A stretch of DNA of 64,000 nucleotides, taken from positions 372,001-436,000 of the forward strand of contig CAVTEU010000006.1 in NCBI GenBank assembly GCA_963733905.1, given 5' to 3'. The DNA is from DATADW01 sp963733905. Lineage in GTDB: Bacteria; Actinomycetota; Acidimicrobiia; Spongiisociales; DATADW01. The first letter of the stretch is position 1; each line of letters starts with the position of its first letter. Shown piece by piece: positions 9,666 through 19,296 of this stretch. Under the pieces are notes generated by a model. That model worked only from the letters and a program-made list of their open reading frames with translations. It was not told where the DNA came from and did no database searches. A program made the position numbers and the translations under genes.

Positions 9666-9693
9666 CTTCCGTCTTCCGTCCTCCGACTTCCGT
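9666..9693. repeat. Heptamer tract CTTCCGT (four units, one degenerate)
   Basis: CTTCCGT occurs at 9666-9672, 9673-9679 and 9687-9693, with a degenerate unit CCTCCGA between. The same word recurs at 41974-41994, over 32 kb away. It lies 35-60 bases upstream of the dinB start. Confidence 0.85.
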
Positions 9694-9727
9694 CTGCCAT
9701 GTCGCTGGCCGGTGGCAAGCTGTGGGG

Positions 9728-10957
9728 GTGGGCGCCACCATCCTCCACTGCGACCTCGACGCCTTCTACGCCTCTGTCGAGCAGGTACTCCATCCCGAGC
9801 TGGCGGGGAAGCCGGTGCTCGTCGGTGGGGGAGTCGTTCTCGCCGCAAGCTACGAGGCGAGGAAGTTCGGGATATCCGCACCAATGCCGACCTGGCGGGC
9901 TCTGGAACTGTGCCCGTGGGCCGTCGTCGTCGGCGGCTCCTTCTCCGACTACCTCGACATGTCGCGTCGGGTGTTCGACCTCTGCCGGGAATACACGCCG
10001 GCAATCGAGCAGATCTCGATCGACGAGGCATTTCTCCAGGTTGCCGGGGCGAGGCGGCTCCTCGGTGAACCGGTGACGATCGCCCGGGAGTTGAGAGAAC
10101 GCGTCCGTCGCGAGACCGGGCTGGCCTTCTCGGTCGGTATCGCAACCACCAAGTTCCTCGCCAAGATCGCCTCGGCCGTGGCCAAACCCGACGGGCTAGT
10201 CGTCGTGCCGGCCGGCGAGGAACTCGAATTTCTCCACCCGCTCCCGGTCACCCGGGTGTGGGGTGTCGGCGAGGTGCTCGGCGCCCGGCTAGCCGAAAGG
10301 GGGATCCTCACCGTTGGCGATCTGGCCAAGGTTCCCGAGGCGGCGCTGGTGAGCTGGCTCGGGCCGGGGGCCGGGAGGCACCTCCATGCGCTCTCCTGGA
10401 ACCGAGACCCGAGGTCGGTAGTCCAGGTCGGTGCGGCGGGGTCGATCGGGTCACAGTCGGCGATCCGCGGCACGCGCGACCCGGAAAGGCTCAGCCATGT
10501 CCTCCTCGGGATCGCCGAGCGGGTGGCGAGGCGGTTACGCGCCAAGGATCGGGCGGGGCGAACCATCACGGTCCGGGTGCGTTTCCGCCAGGAACGCTCG
10601 GTGACCCGGGCGCAGACGCTGACGGCCCCGGTGGCGACCAGCAGCGCCCTTCACCGGGTGGGGATGGCCCTCCTCGCCGACGGGTTGGCGGCGAGCGATG
10701 CCCCGGTGACCCTGGTGGCGATCTCGGTCAGCCGCCTCTCCGTCTTGGCGCCCCTCCAACTCGAGTTTCCGGTCGAGGGCGACGACCCGGTCCGCCCGGG
10801 CACCCCGGCCGGAGCAACCCGTCTGGCGGCCGAGGAGGCGCTCGACCGGGTCAGAGAGCGATTCGGGAAGACGGCGGCGGGGCGAGCATCGCTGCTCCTC
10901 GACCAGGACGAGAAGCTCGTCCCGGACGAATTCCGCCATCTTGCCGAGCACGATTGA
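9728..10957 (+). CDS. dinB: DNA polymerase IV (Y-family)
   Basis: This is an intact Y-family translesion polymerase of about 409 residues. Palm motifs are ILHCDLDAFYASVEQ at the N-terminus and QISIDEAFLQV with the SIDE acidic pair. The finger/palm block FSVGIATTKFLAKIAS, the helix-hairpin-helix region WGVGEVLGARLAERGI, and a little-finger domain (RTITVRVRFRQ and following) complete it. The start is the GTG at 9728 or 9722; no strong ribosome site decides between them. It ends at 10957, immediately against the convergent zinc-ribbon gene whose stop is 10958-10960. Confidence 0.9.
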   Translation: MGATILHCDLDAFYASVEQVLHPELAGKPVLVGGGVVLAASYEARKFGISAPMPTWRALELCPWAVVVGGSFSDYLDMSRRVFDLCREYTPAIEQISIDEAFLQVAGARRLLGEPVTIARELRERVRRETGLAFSVGIATTKFLAKIASAVAKPDGLVVVPAGEELEFLHPLPVTRVWGVGEVLGARLAERGILTVGDLAKVPEAALVSWLGPGAGRHLHALSWNRDPRSVVQVGAAGSIGSQSAIRGTRDPERLSHVLLGIAERVARRLRAKDRAGRTITVRVRFRQERSVTRAQTLTAPVATSSALHRVGMALLADGLAASDAPVTLVAISVSRLSVLAPLQLEFPVEGDDPVRPGTPAGATRLAAEEALDRVRERFGKTAAGRASLLLDQDEKLVPDEFRHLAEHD

Positions 10958-11146
10958 TCAAGCGGGGAGGACCGACCCTCGAACCCGCGGGTACCGGGTG
11001 GGGGCGTGGACGTGGCAGGTCTTGCCCCGGTTGTACATCGAGAGCTTCGTAGTGCAGTCGGAATGCGCGCAGATGCGAGCTTTGCCGAGCACGGCCGAAG
11101 GGCGCCGTCCGCTCGGGGTGATCCGACCTCTCAATATGTCGACCAT
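10958..11146 (-). CDS. Small zinc-ribbon-like protein
   Basis: The product is about 62 residues. The core motif ICAHSDCTTKLSMYNRGKTC followed by H has spacing C-x4-C-x12-C-x-H, which could hold one zinc ion. The motif resembles short actinobacterial proteins with 'LSxYN' between the two halves of the ribbon. The ATG at 11144-11146 is chosen because GAGGAG lies just upstream; an in-frame ATG at 11188 would add 14 residues. It is convergent with dinB with no gap between the stop codons, and divergent from the membrane protein at 11370. Function is unknown; a DNA-binding or regulatory role is only a guess. Confidence 0.6.
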   Translation of the reverse strand: MVDILRGRITPSGRRPSAVLGKARICAHSDCTTKLSMYNRGKTCHVHAPTRYPRVRGSVLPA

Positions 11147-11369
11147 TCGCTCCTCATTTTCGACGACAACAGCATGACGCCGCAACATGAAGGATGTGTG
11201 AACGGCGCCTGAGTAAACACTGAGAATTCATCGGCTGATTTCGCCGACTCCCTGAATGGAAGCGTACGGCTCGGTGCACCGGTGCCCACGGAGGGAACCT
11301 GAGTTTCGCTGCCATCCGTGTTCCGCTTGGCCGCAAGCACCTACCGGTACCCTGCTCGCTGGAGGGCCA

Positions 11370-12068
11370 GTGACCCGTCTGCTCGACTACAACCTGCTCG
11401 AGACGCTGCACATCGTCGCCGTCGCTCTCTGGCTGGGCACCGATATCGCCGCCGTTGTCGTGCTCCGCCGTGCCGTTGACGGTGGCCGCCCGCCTTCCGC
11501 CAGGGCCGAGATGGTCGGTCTGTGGGAGGACCTCGACCTCGGCCCCCGCTCGGCGTCGATCCTCTTGCTGACGTTGGGGATCACTCTGACCTACCTGGGG
11601 CGATGGGGTTTCACCGCGGCTTCGGAACTGATGATCCTGGGGGGCAGCGTCCTGCTCGGAGGGGTGTGGCTGCTGGCGGTCCTGTTCCGATTCTGGGTGG
11701 ATCACCCCCGCCAAGGTGCAGATAGGCACGCCTGGCAGGTGCGGACGGCGCGCCTCACCCGAACGGCCGACGTCTGGCTGCGGGTGGTGGTGACGGTCGC
11801 CCTGGCGGTCACCGCCGTCATCTCGCTCGGCGCGGATGGCGGGCCGATCGCGGCCACCTGGCTTTCGATCAAGCTGATACTGGTTGCGGTTGCAGTGGCG
11901 CTCACTTTTGGTACCCGCCTGATGATCCCGATCGTGATGGGCTGGTCACCCGGTGCATCGGTCGACGAGACGCCCAATCGCCGACCGGTTGCGTGGTCAC
12001 TCGCCCTCACCGCGGTGGCCTGGGTTTGCATCGCAGTGGTCATCTGGCTCTCGATTGCCAAGATCTGA
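11370..12068 (+). CDS. Integral membrane protein, function unknown
   Basis: The GTG at 11370 follows GGAGGG at 11361-11366 and gives VTRLLDYNLLETLHIVAVAL. About five transmembrane segments are visible, including LHIVAVALWLGTDIAAVVVL with an embedded His, ASILLLTLGITLTYLG, ELMILGGSVLLGGVWLLAVL, and LSIKLILVAVAVALTFG. A final one lies at the C-terminus (AWVCIAVVIWLSI). The His-containing first helix recalls CopD/DUF2269-like proteins, but I cannot assign a family firmly. It stands 51 bases ahead of the oxidoreductase gene on the same strand. Confidence 0.65.
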   Translation: MTRLLDYNLLETLHIVAVALWLGTDIAAVVVLRRAVDGGRPPSARAEMVGLWEDLDLGPRSASILLLTLGITLTYLGRWGFTAASELMILGGSVLLGGVWLLAVLFRFWVDHPRQGADRHAWQVRTARLTRTADVWLRVVVTVALAVTAVISLGADGGPIAATWLSIKLILVAVAVALTFGTRLMIPIVMGWSPGASVDETPNRRPVAWSLALTAVAWVCIAVVIWLSIAKI

Positions 12069-12119
12069 TCCCAGGCTCCCACGAGGCCCGAGCACGGTCT
12101 CACCGGTACGCTCCGGGAC

Positions 12120-12995
12120 ATGCGCTGCTCGATCAAGACCTCTCCGATGCACACCACCTGGGAAGCGATGCGGGACGTTTGGGTCGAGGCCGATCAGATC
12201 GAGGTCTTCGACGCGGCATGGACCTTCGACCACTTCGTGCCCATCGCCGGCGACCCTGCCGGGCCGTGCATGGAGGGTTGGTCGATCCTGGCCGCTATGG
12301 CGGCGGTGACTCGGCGGTTGAGGCTCGGGGTGATGGTCACCGGGAACACGTACCGACATCCTGCGGTGCTGGCCAACATGGCGGCGACCGTCGACGTCAT
12401 ATCGGACGGGCGGCTCGAGCTTGGTCTTGGCGCCGGGTGGCACGAGGAAGAGCATGAGGCGTACGGCATCGACCTGCCGCCCTTGCGGGAGCGGTTCGAC
12501 CGCTTCGATGAGGCTCTCGAGGTGGTCCACCTGCTCCTCACCCAACCCGTCGCCAACTTCTCGGGAACCCACTACCGGCTCACCGAAGCGAGGTGCGAGC
12601 CCAAACCCGTGCAGCGGCCAAGACCCCCGCTCGTCATCGGCGGAAAAGGGGAGCGGCGCACCCTTGGCGCAGCGGCCCGCTGGGCGGATCAATGGAACTA
12701 CCCGAGGGGTGAACCCGAAGAGTTCCGCCGGCTTGTCGGAGTACTCGCAGAGAGGTGCGAGGAAATCGGCCGCCCGGTGGGTGACATCGAGGTCTCGGTC
12801 CAGTTGTTCGCCGAATCCGATCCGGCGGCCACCGCAGCCGAGGCAGCCGCCTTCGTAGAGGCTGGGGCCGACCATGTGATCGTGGCGCTGCGTTCCCCGT
12901 TCGACCCGGCGGATCTCGCGCCGCTAGCCGAGGCTTTGACCCGCGAGCTGGGCCCGCTGCCCAAGGCCGAAGGACTACTAAGTACTAAGTACTAA
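12120..12995 (+). CDS. LLM-class (luciferase-like) F420-dependent oxidoreductase
   Basis: An intact 291-residue TIM-barrel enzyme of the bacterial luciferase-like family. Characteristic blocks are FDHFVPI, TRRLRLGVMVTGNTYRHPA, SDGRLELGLGAGWHEEEHEAYG, the PPLVIGGKGERRTLGAAAR phosphate-binding region, and FVEAGADHVIVAL near the end. In actinobacteria such enzymes use F420; the substrate is not predictable. The ATG at 12120 is the natural start. The last residues (LLSTKY and the stop at 12993-12995) are encoded by a tract of three TACTAAG heptamers, so the C-terminus has been set by the repeat. Confidence 0.85.
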   Translation: MRCSIKTSPMHTTWEAMRDVWVEADQIEVFDAAWTFDHFVPIAGDPAGPCMEGWSILAAMAAVTRRLRLGVMVTGNTYRHPAVLANMAATVDVISDGRLELGLGAGWHEEEHEAYGIDLPPLRERFDRFDEALEVVHLLLTQPVANFSGTHYRLTEARCEPKPVQRPRPPLVIGGKGERRTLGAAARWADQWNYPRGEPEEFRRLVGVLAERCEEIGRPVGDIEVSVQLFAESDPAATAAEAAAFVEAGADHVIVALRSPFDPADLAPLAEALTRELGPLPKAEGLLSTKY

Positions 12996-12996
12996 G
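12976..12996. repeat. Heptamer tract TACTAAG x3 at convergent gene ends
   Basis: Three perfect copies of TACTAAG plus a partial fourth. The tract contains the stop codon of the upstream oxidoreductase and ends seven bases before the stop codon of the convergent VanW gene (13003-13005). Because AGTACT is self-complementary, the tract can also fold into short hairpins and may act as a transcription end. Confidence 0.85.
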
Positions 12997-13002
12997 TACT
13001 TC

Positions 13003-14672
13003 CTAAGGCAATACGCCCGGGGGCGGCTCGACCGACTGGCCGTCGCAATCCAGACCCTCATCGGGGCGGTAGACGGCAAACACCGAGTCCTTCGTCCTTG
13101 TGACCGTCGCTGAAGGTGCGGGTGCGGAACCGCTCGACCCTGGTGCACTGCCGGAGCGCGGTCTCTTCCATGCCGGTTTCGACGACGTTGACGTTCTTGG
13201 TCGACCAGAGCTGGACCGTGACCGAAGTGTCGCTGTAGACGGGCCACACCAGAACGGGGTAATCGGTGTTGTTCTCCACGATCAGGTCGGGCGACGGCCA
13301 CGAGAGCGTTGCCTCCCGGCCGTATGGATACCGGGGGAAGTAGAGCGAGTGGGACTGGTACTCGAGGAAATCGAGTCCGGCGAGGTATGAGGCGTTGAAG
13401 AGGGTGGTGGCGAACTGGGAGACACCACCGCCCACCGCGTCGACCAGATGCCCGTAGAAGACCATCCCTGCCGAGACGAATCCATTCACCTCGGTCCGCT
13501 GCCCCACCGTCTGGTTGAGCGAGAACGACTCACCCGGATAGACGACGCTTCCACGCACCAGATCGGCGATGCGGTGGATGTTGGTCACTCTCGCCTCGCA
13601 ACAGGAGTGGCTGGTGGTGAACTCGGCCACCATCTCCTTGACGTTCCGGCCGCGAGCCGTGGCGATCAGTTCGGGATCGTTGCTCGGCCGCAGCGGAAGC
13701 TCGATCGTCGCCGAGCCCTTGCCAAGGACTGCCTCGGAGATGAGCCGGGTCGCCTGGGGGGCGCAGCAAACCTGTGGCACCGTCCCCCTTCGGACCACCT
13801 GGACCTGCCCGTTGGAGATTGTGAGCTCGGGCCTGGTACCGCCGATGCGGACCCCTCGCCAGATCTTCCTCAGATGTTCGTCGACCGCATTGCGGTCCAC
13901 CCGGAGGGTCACCTCGTCATCGATGCGGGGCCGGACCCAGCTCCGGGCGACCTCGGGGCTGACCCAGCGCGACTGAGATCCGATCTGGAGCTCCACTCCG
14001 TCTGCGGTCGCCCGGCGCACCTTGGTCGCCGCCTCCCTCACTTCCTGGTTGGAGACAACGGTGGGTATCTCGGTCCAAGTGGCGTCGACCGACACCGGGA
14101 CTGCCGGGTCCGCCGCCTGCAGCGACTCCACCGCGGCGTCGAGGTCGAATGTGGCTCCGGGCACCGCGGGGACGAGGCGCAGGTTCTCGTCTGCGGTAAA
14201 CCAGATCGGGCTCTATTGGATCGGTGTGCTGGGTGGCGGGGTGCTCGGCGAGCGTCTCCCGGGCAACTTCAGGATCGAAGTTGTAAGTCGGCTCGACCTC
14301 GTGGGGGAGGATGAAGGACCGAGCCCAGGTGATGAACTCGCGGGGGAGAGAGTCGGAACGACCTGCGGCCATGACCGCGGCAACGGTTGCCTCCTGGTCG
14401 ACGGAGAACCCGAGATCGCCGTTGCTCGCCACCACTGCATCGGCATCGGACTGCAACTCGGCCGGTTGACCGTCGTAGCGCTGCGATAGCGACGCCACCG
14501 TGGCTTCGACCTCGGCATCGTCAAACCCACCAACGGCCTCACCATCGAGCACGACGTTGCGGGCCACCTCGCCCTGGTGGGAGTTGCGGTCCATCACCCA
14601 TGCCCCGATCAGGGCGGCGGCCAGCACCACCGGGACGGCGGCGAGGAGGATGAGCCAGGTTCGGGTTTTCAT
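13003..14672 (-). CDS. VanW-family protein with N-terminal membrane anchor, two frame shifts
   Basis: The product has an N-terminal signal anchor (WLILLAAVPVVLAAALIGAW), then two YoaR-like repeats (NVVLDGEAVGGFDDAEV, and the region with VPGATFDLDAAVESL). The VanW domain follows: TNIHRIADLVRGSVVYPGESFSLNQTVG with FVSAGMVFYGHLVDAVGGGVSQFATTLFNASYLAG. VanW proteins are cell-envelope proteins of uncertain biochemistry, linked to glycopeptide resistance clusters in some bacteria. The frame changes near 14190 and near 13085; with the second change the protein ends SVFAVYRPDEGLDCDGQSVE and stops at 13003. Family membership is clear; the role here is unknown. Confidence 0.8.
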
Positions 14673-14761
14673 GCGATGGCCATGGTAAGAGGAGTGCGGG
14701 CTAGGGAAGGTTCACGCCGGTCCAGGTCTTTCACGTCTTGCGGGCTAGCCAGGTTCCCGGA

Positions 14762-15508
14762 TCAGCGGTGCTCCGGATTGGGGTAGTCGAAACGGCCCCC
14801 GGCATCCCATGCGGTGCGCTGGTTGCCGTGCGCCGGGATGCCCCCTCGATCCCCGATCATGCGGGAGAGGTGGAGCAGGTTCCAGGTCATGAACGTGGTG
14901 TTCCGGTTGGTGAAGTCGTTTTCGGGCCCGCCGGAGCCCTCGTCGAGGTACGAGGGGCCGGGGCCTGCCTCCCCGATCCAACCGGCGTCGGCTTGCGGCG
15001 GGACGGTGAACCCGACATGCTGCAGCGAGTAGAGGACGGCCATCGAGCAGTGTTTGATCCCGTCCTCGTTCCCCGTCACGATGCATCCGCCGACCTTGCC
15101 GTAGAAGGCGTACTGGCCGTGTTCGTTGAGCATGCTGGAGTGCCCATAGAGGCGCTCGATGAGCCGGGCGCATACCGATGAGATTTGGCCCAGCCAGATC
15201 GGCGTCCCAACCACGACGATGTCGGCGGCGCTTACTGACTCATAGATCTCCGGCCATTCGTCCCGCATCCACCCGTGCTCGGTCATGTCCGGCCACACGC
15301 CGGTGGCAACTTGGTGGTCCACCAGTCGGAAAGTCTTCACCGCCACGTTGTTGGCTTCCATCACGGCGATGGACCTGTCCATCAGACCCTGGGTATGTGA
15401 TTGCTCGGGACTCCGCTTGAGAGTGCAGTTGATGTAGACGGCGCGGAGGTCGGAGAAGTCCCACCGACTCGATTCGCACAGCTCACGGTCGCGTTCGCTC
15501 AGGATCAC
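14762..15508 (-). CDS. Flavodoxin-family / NADPH-dependent FMN reductase-like protein
   Basis: An intact protein of about 248 residues. The flavodoxin-like fold is indicated by YINCTLKRSPEQSHTQGLMD (first strand and phosphate loop) and DIVVVGTPIWLGQISSVCA. The HGQYAFYGKVGGCIVTGNED block and the end GGIPAHGNQRTAWDAGGRF recall a conserved actinobacterial subgroup. The GTG at 15506-15508 is preferred because AAGGAGG lies a few bases upstream at about 15513-15519. It lies 58 bases downstream of the large regulator on the same strand and may be co-transcribed with it. Substrate unknown. Confidence 0.75.
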   Translation of the reverse strand: MILSERDRELCESSRWDFSDLRAVYINCTLKRSPEQSHTQGLMDRSIAVMEANNVAVKTFRLVDHQVATGVWPDMTEHGWMRDEWPEIYESVSAADIVVVGTPIWLGQISSVCARLIERLYGHSSMLNEHGQYAFYGKVGGCIVTGNEDGIKHCSMAVLYSLQHVGFTVPPQADAGWIGEAGPGPSYLDEGSGGPENDFTNRNTTFMTWNLLHLSRMIGDRGGIPAHGNQRTAWDAGGRFDYPNPEHR

Positions 15509-15566
15509 CGCTTCCTCCTTCTCGGTGCCTGCAGCTTCAACCGCCCGACGACCTGGCTGTTCCCGG

Positions 15567-18202
15567 TCAGTCCTCGTCACTCAGGGCGTAGGAGATGGCC
15601 TCCTCCTGGCTCATCGCCAGTCCATCCGCCACCGCCTCGGCGTGGGCCTCGTCGGTCAGCAGGGCGCGGGCTTCATCGAGACCAGGCATCGATGTGAACT
15701 CGGCGAGCATGACGTCGTTGAGGTCGAGCATCCCGGTTCCGCTGACGTCGCGCAGCCGGCGGGCGGCGGCGAGCAATCGGGCAGCCTCTTTGCGTCCTCC
15801 CCGCCTGCACCTCGGTATTCCGAGGGCGTTGAGATGAAGGGTGAGGGCGGAGATGTCGGAGAAGCCGGCAAAGAGCTTGATGCCCTCTTGCAGCAACGAG
15901 CGGGCCTCCTCGGTGAGCCCGGAACCGATGGCGCCGAAAGCGGCCATGAAGCTCGACCAACCGATCCCGAAGGGATCGTCCAGCTTGCGGAACAGCTCCA
16001 GCGCCTCCTGGGCATAGCGCTTGGTGTCGTCCGGGTTGTCGGCAAAGACGCTCACGTCGGACAGACCCCAAGTCGTCCAAGCGACGAGCCGCTCATCGCC
16101 CGCCTCCGTCGCCTCGGCGCGGGCGCGGTGGAGCATCTCGATCGCTACGTCGTATCCCGCGTCGAAGCTGAGGGTGAGCGCCAGGTTGTAGCGGGCGTTG
16201 GCGATCGCGGCGAGGTCGCCGTGGGCCTCCATCAACTCCAGGCTCTCCCGATAAGCGCGTTCACATTCGTCGGTCTGTCCCCGCCACCAGTGGATCCCAC
16301 CCGCTCCTTCCAGCGCCTTGGCCCTGATGAGCGGGTCGCCGCCCGGGACGGCGAGCACCCGGCGGAACCGGTCCTCGGCCTCGATCAGGTGGCCCCGTAC
16401 CTGCCAGAAGCGCCACATGGCGAAGGCGAGCTTCATGGCCAGGTTTGCCTCGCCCTGATCCACCGCCCAGGTCAAAGCCGATCTCAGGTTGTCGTGGTCC
16501 AGTTCGAGACGGTCGAGCCATCGCTTCTGGTCCCATGAGATGAGGTGTGGGGCCGCCTGCTCGGCCAGGTCGAGGAAGGCGAGCGCATGGCGGGCACGGA
16601 CTTCGGCCTCTTCTCCACTGGCGGCAAGCTGTTCGGCGGCGAATTGGCGAATCGTCTCGAGCATGCGGTAGCGAGGCTCGGCGCCCACTCCCTCCTGCGC
16701 GGACCAGGCTGTGCTCGACGAGCACGCCGAGTGCGCTGAGCACATCAGCACCTTCTGGCCCACCGCACACCTACTCGATCTGGTCGAGCCCGGCGCCGCC
16801 CATGAAGACCGACAGCCGCTGGTAGACCAGCCGCTCCGGCTCCTCGAGGAGCTGATAGCTCCACCCGATGGCGGCACGAAGCGTCTGCTGGCGGGCTGGG
16901 AGGTCACGCCGACCTGCTTCGAGCAGGCCGAAACCCGACCCGTCGCGCAGCCGTTGAGCGATCGCCTCTGGAGGCAACAGCTTCACCCGTGATGCCGCCA
17001 GCTCGATCGCGAGGGGAAGCCCATCGAGCCGGTTGACGATCTCTACGACCGCGTCAACGTTGTCGGGCGTGATCCGGAAGTCGGGCCGTGAAGCCGATGG
17101 CGCGGTCGGCGAATAGGGCGACGCTGGCAAGTTCCGCCGCCTCCTCCGGCAGGTAGTGACGGGTTGGCTCGGGCAGTGCAAGGTGGGGGACCGGGAATTC
17201 CTGTTCCCCGGAAACGCGCAAAGCGGCGCGGGAAGTCACCAGGATGCTCGAGTTGGGAGCGACTGCAGCAGCGATGCGACGTAACCCGCTCCGTCGAGCA
17301 ATTGCTCGAAGTTGTCGAGGACGAGAAGCATCCGACGGGCTCGAAGGTGCGCCTCCACCTTCTCCGCCGGAGATCCCGGCAACTGCTCGAGCGACAGCGC
17401 CGTAGCCAGCGCCGAAGGGAGCAGTTCCGGCTCGGAGAGCGAGGCGAGATCGACGAAGACCACGCCGTCGGGGAATCGGTCCTTGACCGCAAAGGCGGTC
17501 TGCACCGAGAGCCTCGTCTTCCCCGTGCCTCCGGGGCCGGTGAGGGTGAGCAACCTGGTGCCCTCGAGCGCCCCCGCCACCTGGTCCACCTCGGGACGGC
17601 CCACGAAGCTGGTGAGCAGGAGCGGTAGGTCTGTGGGAACGCCGCCGTCGGTCCGTAGCGGGGGAAAGTCGGTGCGGAGCCCTCCGCCCACCAGCTGGAA
17701 CAGATGCTCGGGACGCTTGAGGTCCTTGAGCCGGTGCTCGCCGAGGTCGCGCAACTCGAGGTCCGGCAAGGGCATCTCGCCCACCAGAGCCCGGGTGGAC
17801 GCCGGAAACGAGCACCTGCCCGCCATGGCCGGCGGCGGTGATCCGAGCGGCGCGGTGGACGTCCAACCCCACGTAGTTGTCGCCGCCGAGCAATCCCTCA
17901 CCGGTGTGAAGTCCGATTCTCACCCGGACGGCGCCCTTCTCGGGCCACGGCTCGGCGGCGATCCGTCGCTGCGTCTCGGCGGCGGCCTCGATGGCGTGCC
18001 CCGCTTCGGGAAAGACGGCGAAGACGCCGTCCCCGCTGGTTGACACCTTGGTCCCGCCTGCGCTCACCACCGCCCCCTGGATCAAGTCACCGTGCGTGGC
18101 GAGGACCTCGGGATAACGGGGACCCAGCTCCTGGACGATCCTGGTCGAGCCTTCGATATCGCTGAAGAGGAAGGTCACGGTCCCGGTAGGCAGGGCGGTC
18201 AT
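15567..18202 (-). CDS. Adenylate/guanylate cyclase domain - AAA/NB-ARC ATPase - TPR regulator, at least five frame shifts
   Basis: The N-terminus is a class III nucleotide cyclase domain with VTFLFSDIEGSTRIVQELG, GGTKVSTSGDGVFAVFPEAG and VRVRIGLHTGEGLLGG. Both metal-binding aspartates (FSDIEG and SGDGV) are present. After a linker comes an NB-ARC/AfsR-like ATPase with TLTGPGGTGKTRLSVQTA (Walker A) and RMLLVLDNFEQLLDGAG (Walker B). A winged-helix/TPR superhelix follows (ETIRQFAAEQLAASG, AMKLAFAMWRFWQVRGH and similar helices) to the end. Shifts lie near 17795, 17240, 17095, 16770 and 16690. Proteins of this layout are common actinobacterial signal-responsive proteins, although cyclase activity is often weak or lost. 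Total about 878 residues. Confidence 0.75.
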
Positions 18203-18313
18203 GGTCGAAACCTAGATGGTGGCCAGTCACACCGACCGGCAAGCGATCGGGCCATCAAATTGAACAGCCCGGGTCTGATGTTTGGCCGACATAGGCAGAG
18301 AGCTTATGAATGT

Positions 18314-18940
18314 TCAGCCCAGCGAGAACCGGACGCGGAGGGAAACGGTCACAGTCGTCTCGCCTCGCATGATCGGAGGTCCGGCGACCTCGGCCGCCAT
18401 GACCATGCGTTGTCTGGGCATCGGCCCCTCGCCATGCGCTTCGGTGATCGACTCCACCGCGCCCAGTGCCACACCCGACAGACTCGCCAATTGCTCGGCC
18501 CGACTCAGCGCATCGGCCCAGGCCGCGGCGCGTGCCGTCTCGAGCAGTGCGCTGTTGTCTGACAGCGTGAACCGCAAGCCATGGATCACGCTGTGCTCAC
18601 CTCCGGCAGCGGTCACCGCGGCGATGATCTCGCCCACTCGCTCGGTGTCCTCGATACGGGCGGTGAAGATGGTGGAGACCCGATAGCCGGTGACCACGGG
18701 CCGGTCGCCCCTGTGGTCCATCTGCGGCTCGACAGTGTGCGACGAGGTGCGCACCGCCTCTTCGCCGATACCAGCCTCACGCAAGGCGTCGAGGACGCGA
18801 TGTGCCGCCTCAGCCGCCTGCGCTGTGGCCCGGTCGGCCGATCCGGCGTGAACCTCGACTCCACAGTCGATCATGGCGACATCCGGCGTGCCGGCCGCGG
18901 TGCCCACCCCGGAGACGATGATTCCCGATTCCTGGCCCAT
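18314..18940 (-). CDS. SIMPL-domain (DUF541) protein
   Basis: An intact protein of about 208 residues beginning MGQESGIIVSGVGTAAGTPD. The ATG at 18938-18940 is preceded by GAGGAGG with good spacing; an upstream in-frame ATG at 18970 is less likely. The repeated beta-strand/helix pattern, DRATAQAAEAAHRVLDALRE, VTGYRVSTIFTARIED and SLSGVALGAVESITE fit SIMPL/DUF541 proteins. No signal peptide is visible with this start, so it would be cytoplasmic, unlike many family members. It is divergent from the cytochrome c gene; biochemical role unknown. Confidence 0.75.
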   Translation of the reverse strand: MGQESGIIVSGVGTAAGTPDVAMIDCGVEVHAGSADRATAQAAEAAHRVLDALREAGIGEEAVRTSSHTVEPQMDHRGDRPVVTGYRVSTIFTARIEDTERVGEIIAAVTAAGGEHSVIHGLRFTLSDNSALLETARAAAWADALSRAEQLASLSGVALGAVESITEAHGEGPMPRQRMVMAAEVAGPPIMRGETTVTVSLRVRFSLG

Positions 18941-18988
18941 CTGCCTCCTCGGTGCATCGTAAACCGGCACCTACGATGCCCGGCTCCG

Positions 18989-19292
18989 ATGCGCCCGATC
19001 CTCCTTCTCCTCCTCGCTGCGGTCGTGCTCGGTGCATGTCGTGAGGTCGCCGCCGACGCTCCCGGTGCCGAGCTCTACGCCGAGCTCTGCTCGAGCTGTC
19101 ACGGCGACAACCTCGAGGGAGGCGTCGGCCCACCTTTGGGTGCGGGTTCGGAAGCGGCGGCGACAACCGGACGGCTATTACGAGGTCACCATCACAAGGG
19201 GCAAGGGACGGATGCCGTCTTTTCCCGAACTCAGCGACGATCAAATCGCTCGCTTGATCGCCTACATCCGGGAGCGCCAAGCCGCCGGGTGA
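18989..19292 (+). CDS. Small c-type cytochrome, lipoprotein-anchored, one frame shift
   Basis: MRPILLLLLAAVVLGACREV is a lipoprotein signal with lipobox LGAC. The haem-binding motif CSSCH follows near residue 36 (AELCSSCHGDNLEGGVGPPL). The sequence changes frame near 19155 and continues DGYYEVTITRGKGRMPSF, where M supplies the likely axial methionine. It ends LSDDQIARLIAYIRERQ, about 100 residues in all. This is the standard small cytochrome c fold (cytochrome_CBB3 type), acting as an extracytoplasmic electron carrier. Its redox partner is not in view. Confidence 0.8.
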
Positions 19293-19296
19293 GTCC

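Noticed and set aside
9534..9693. Heptamer tracts as CRISPR repeats or IS ends
   Set aside because: Units are only seven bases and directly tandem with no spacers, and no cas genes or transposase are present anywhere in the window.
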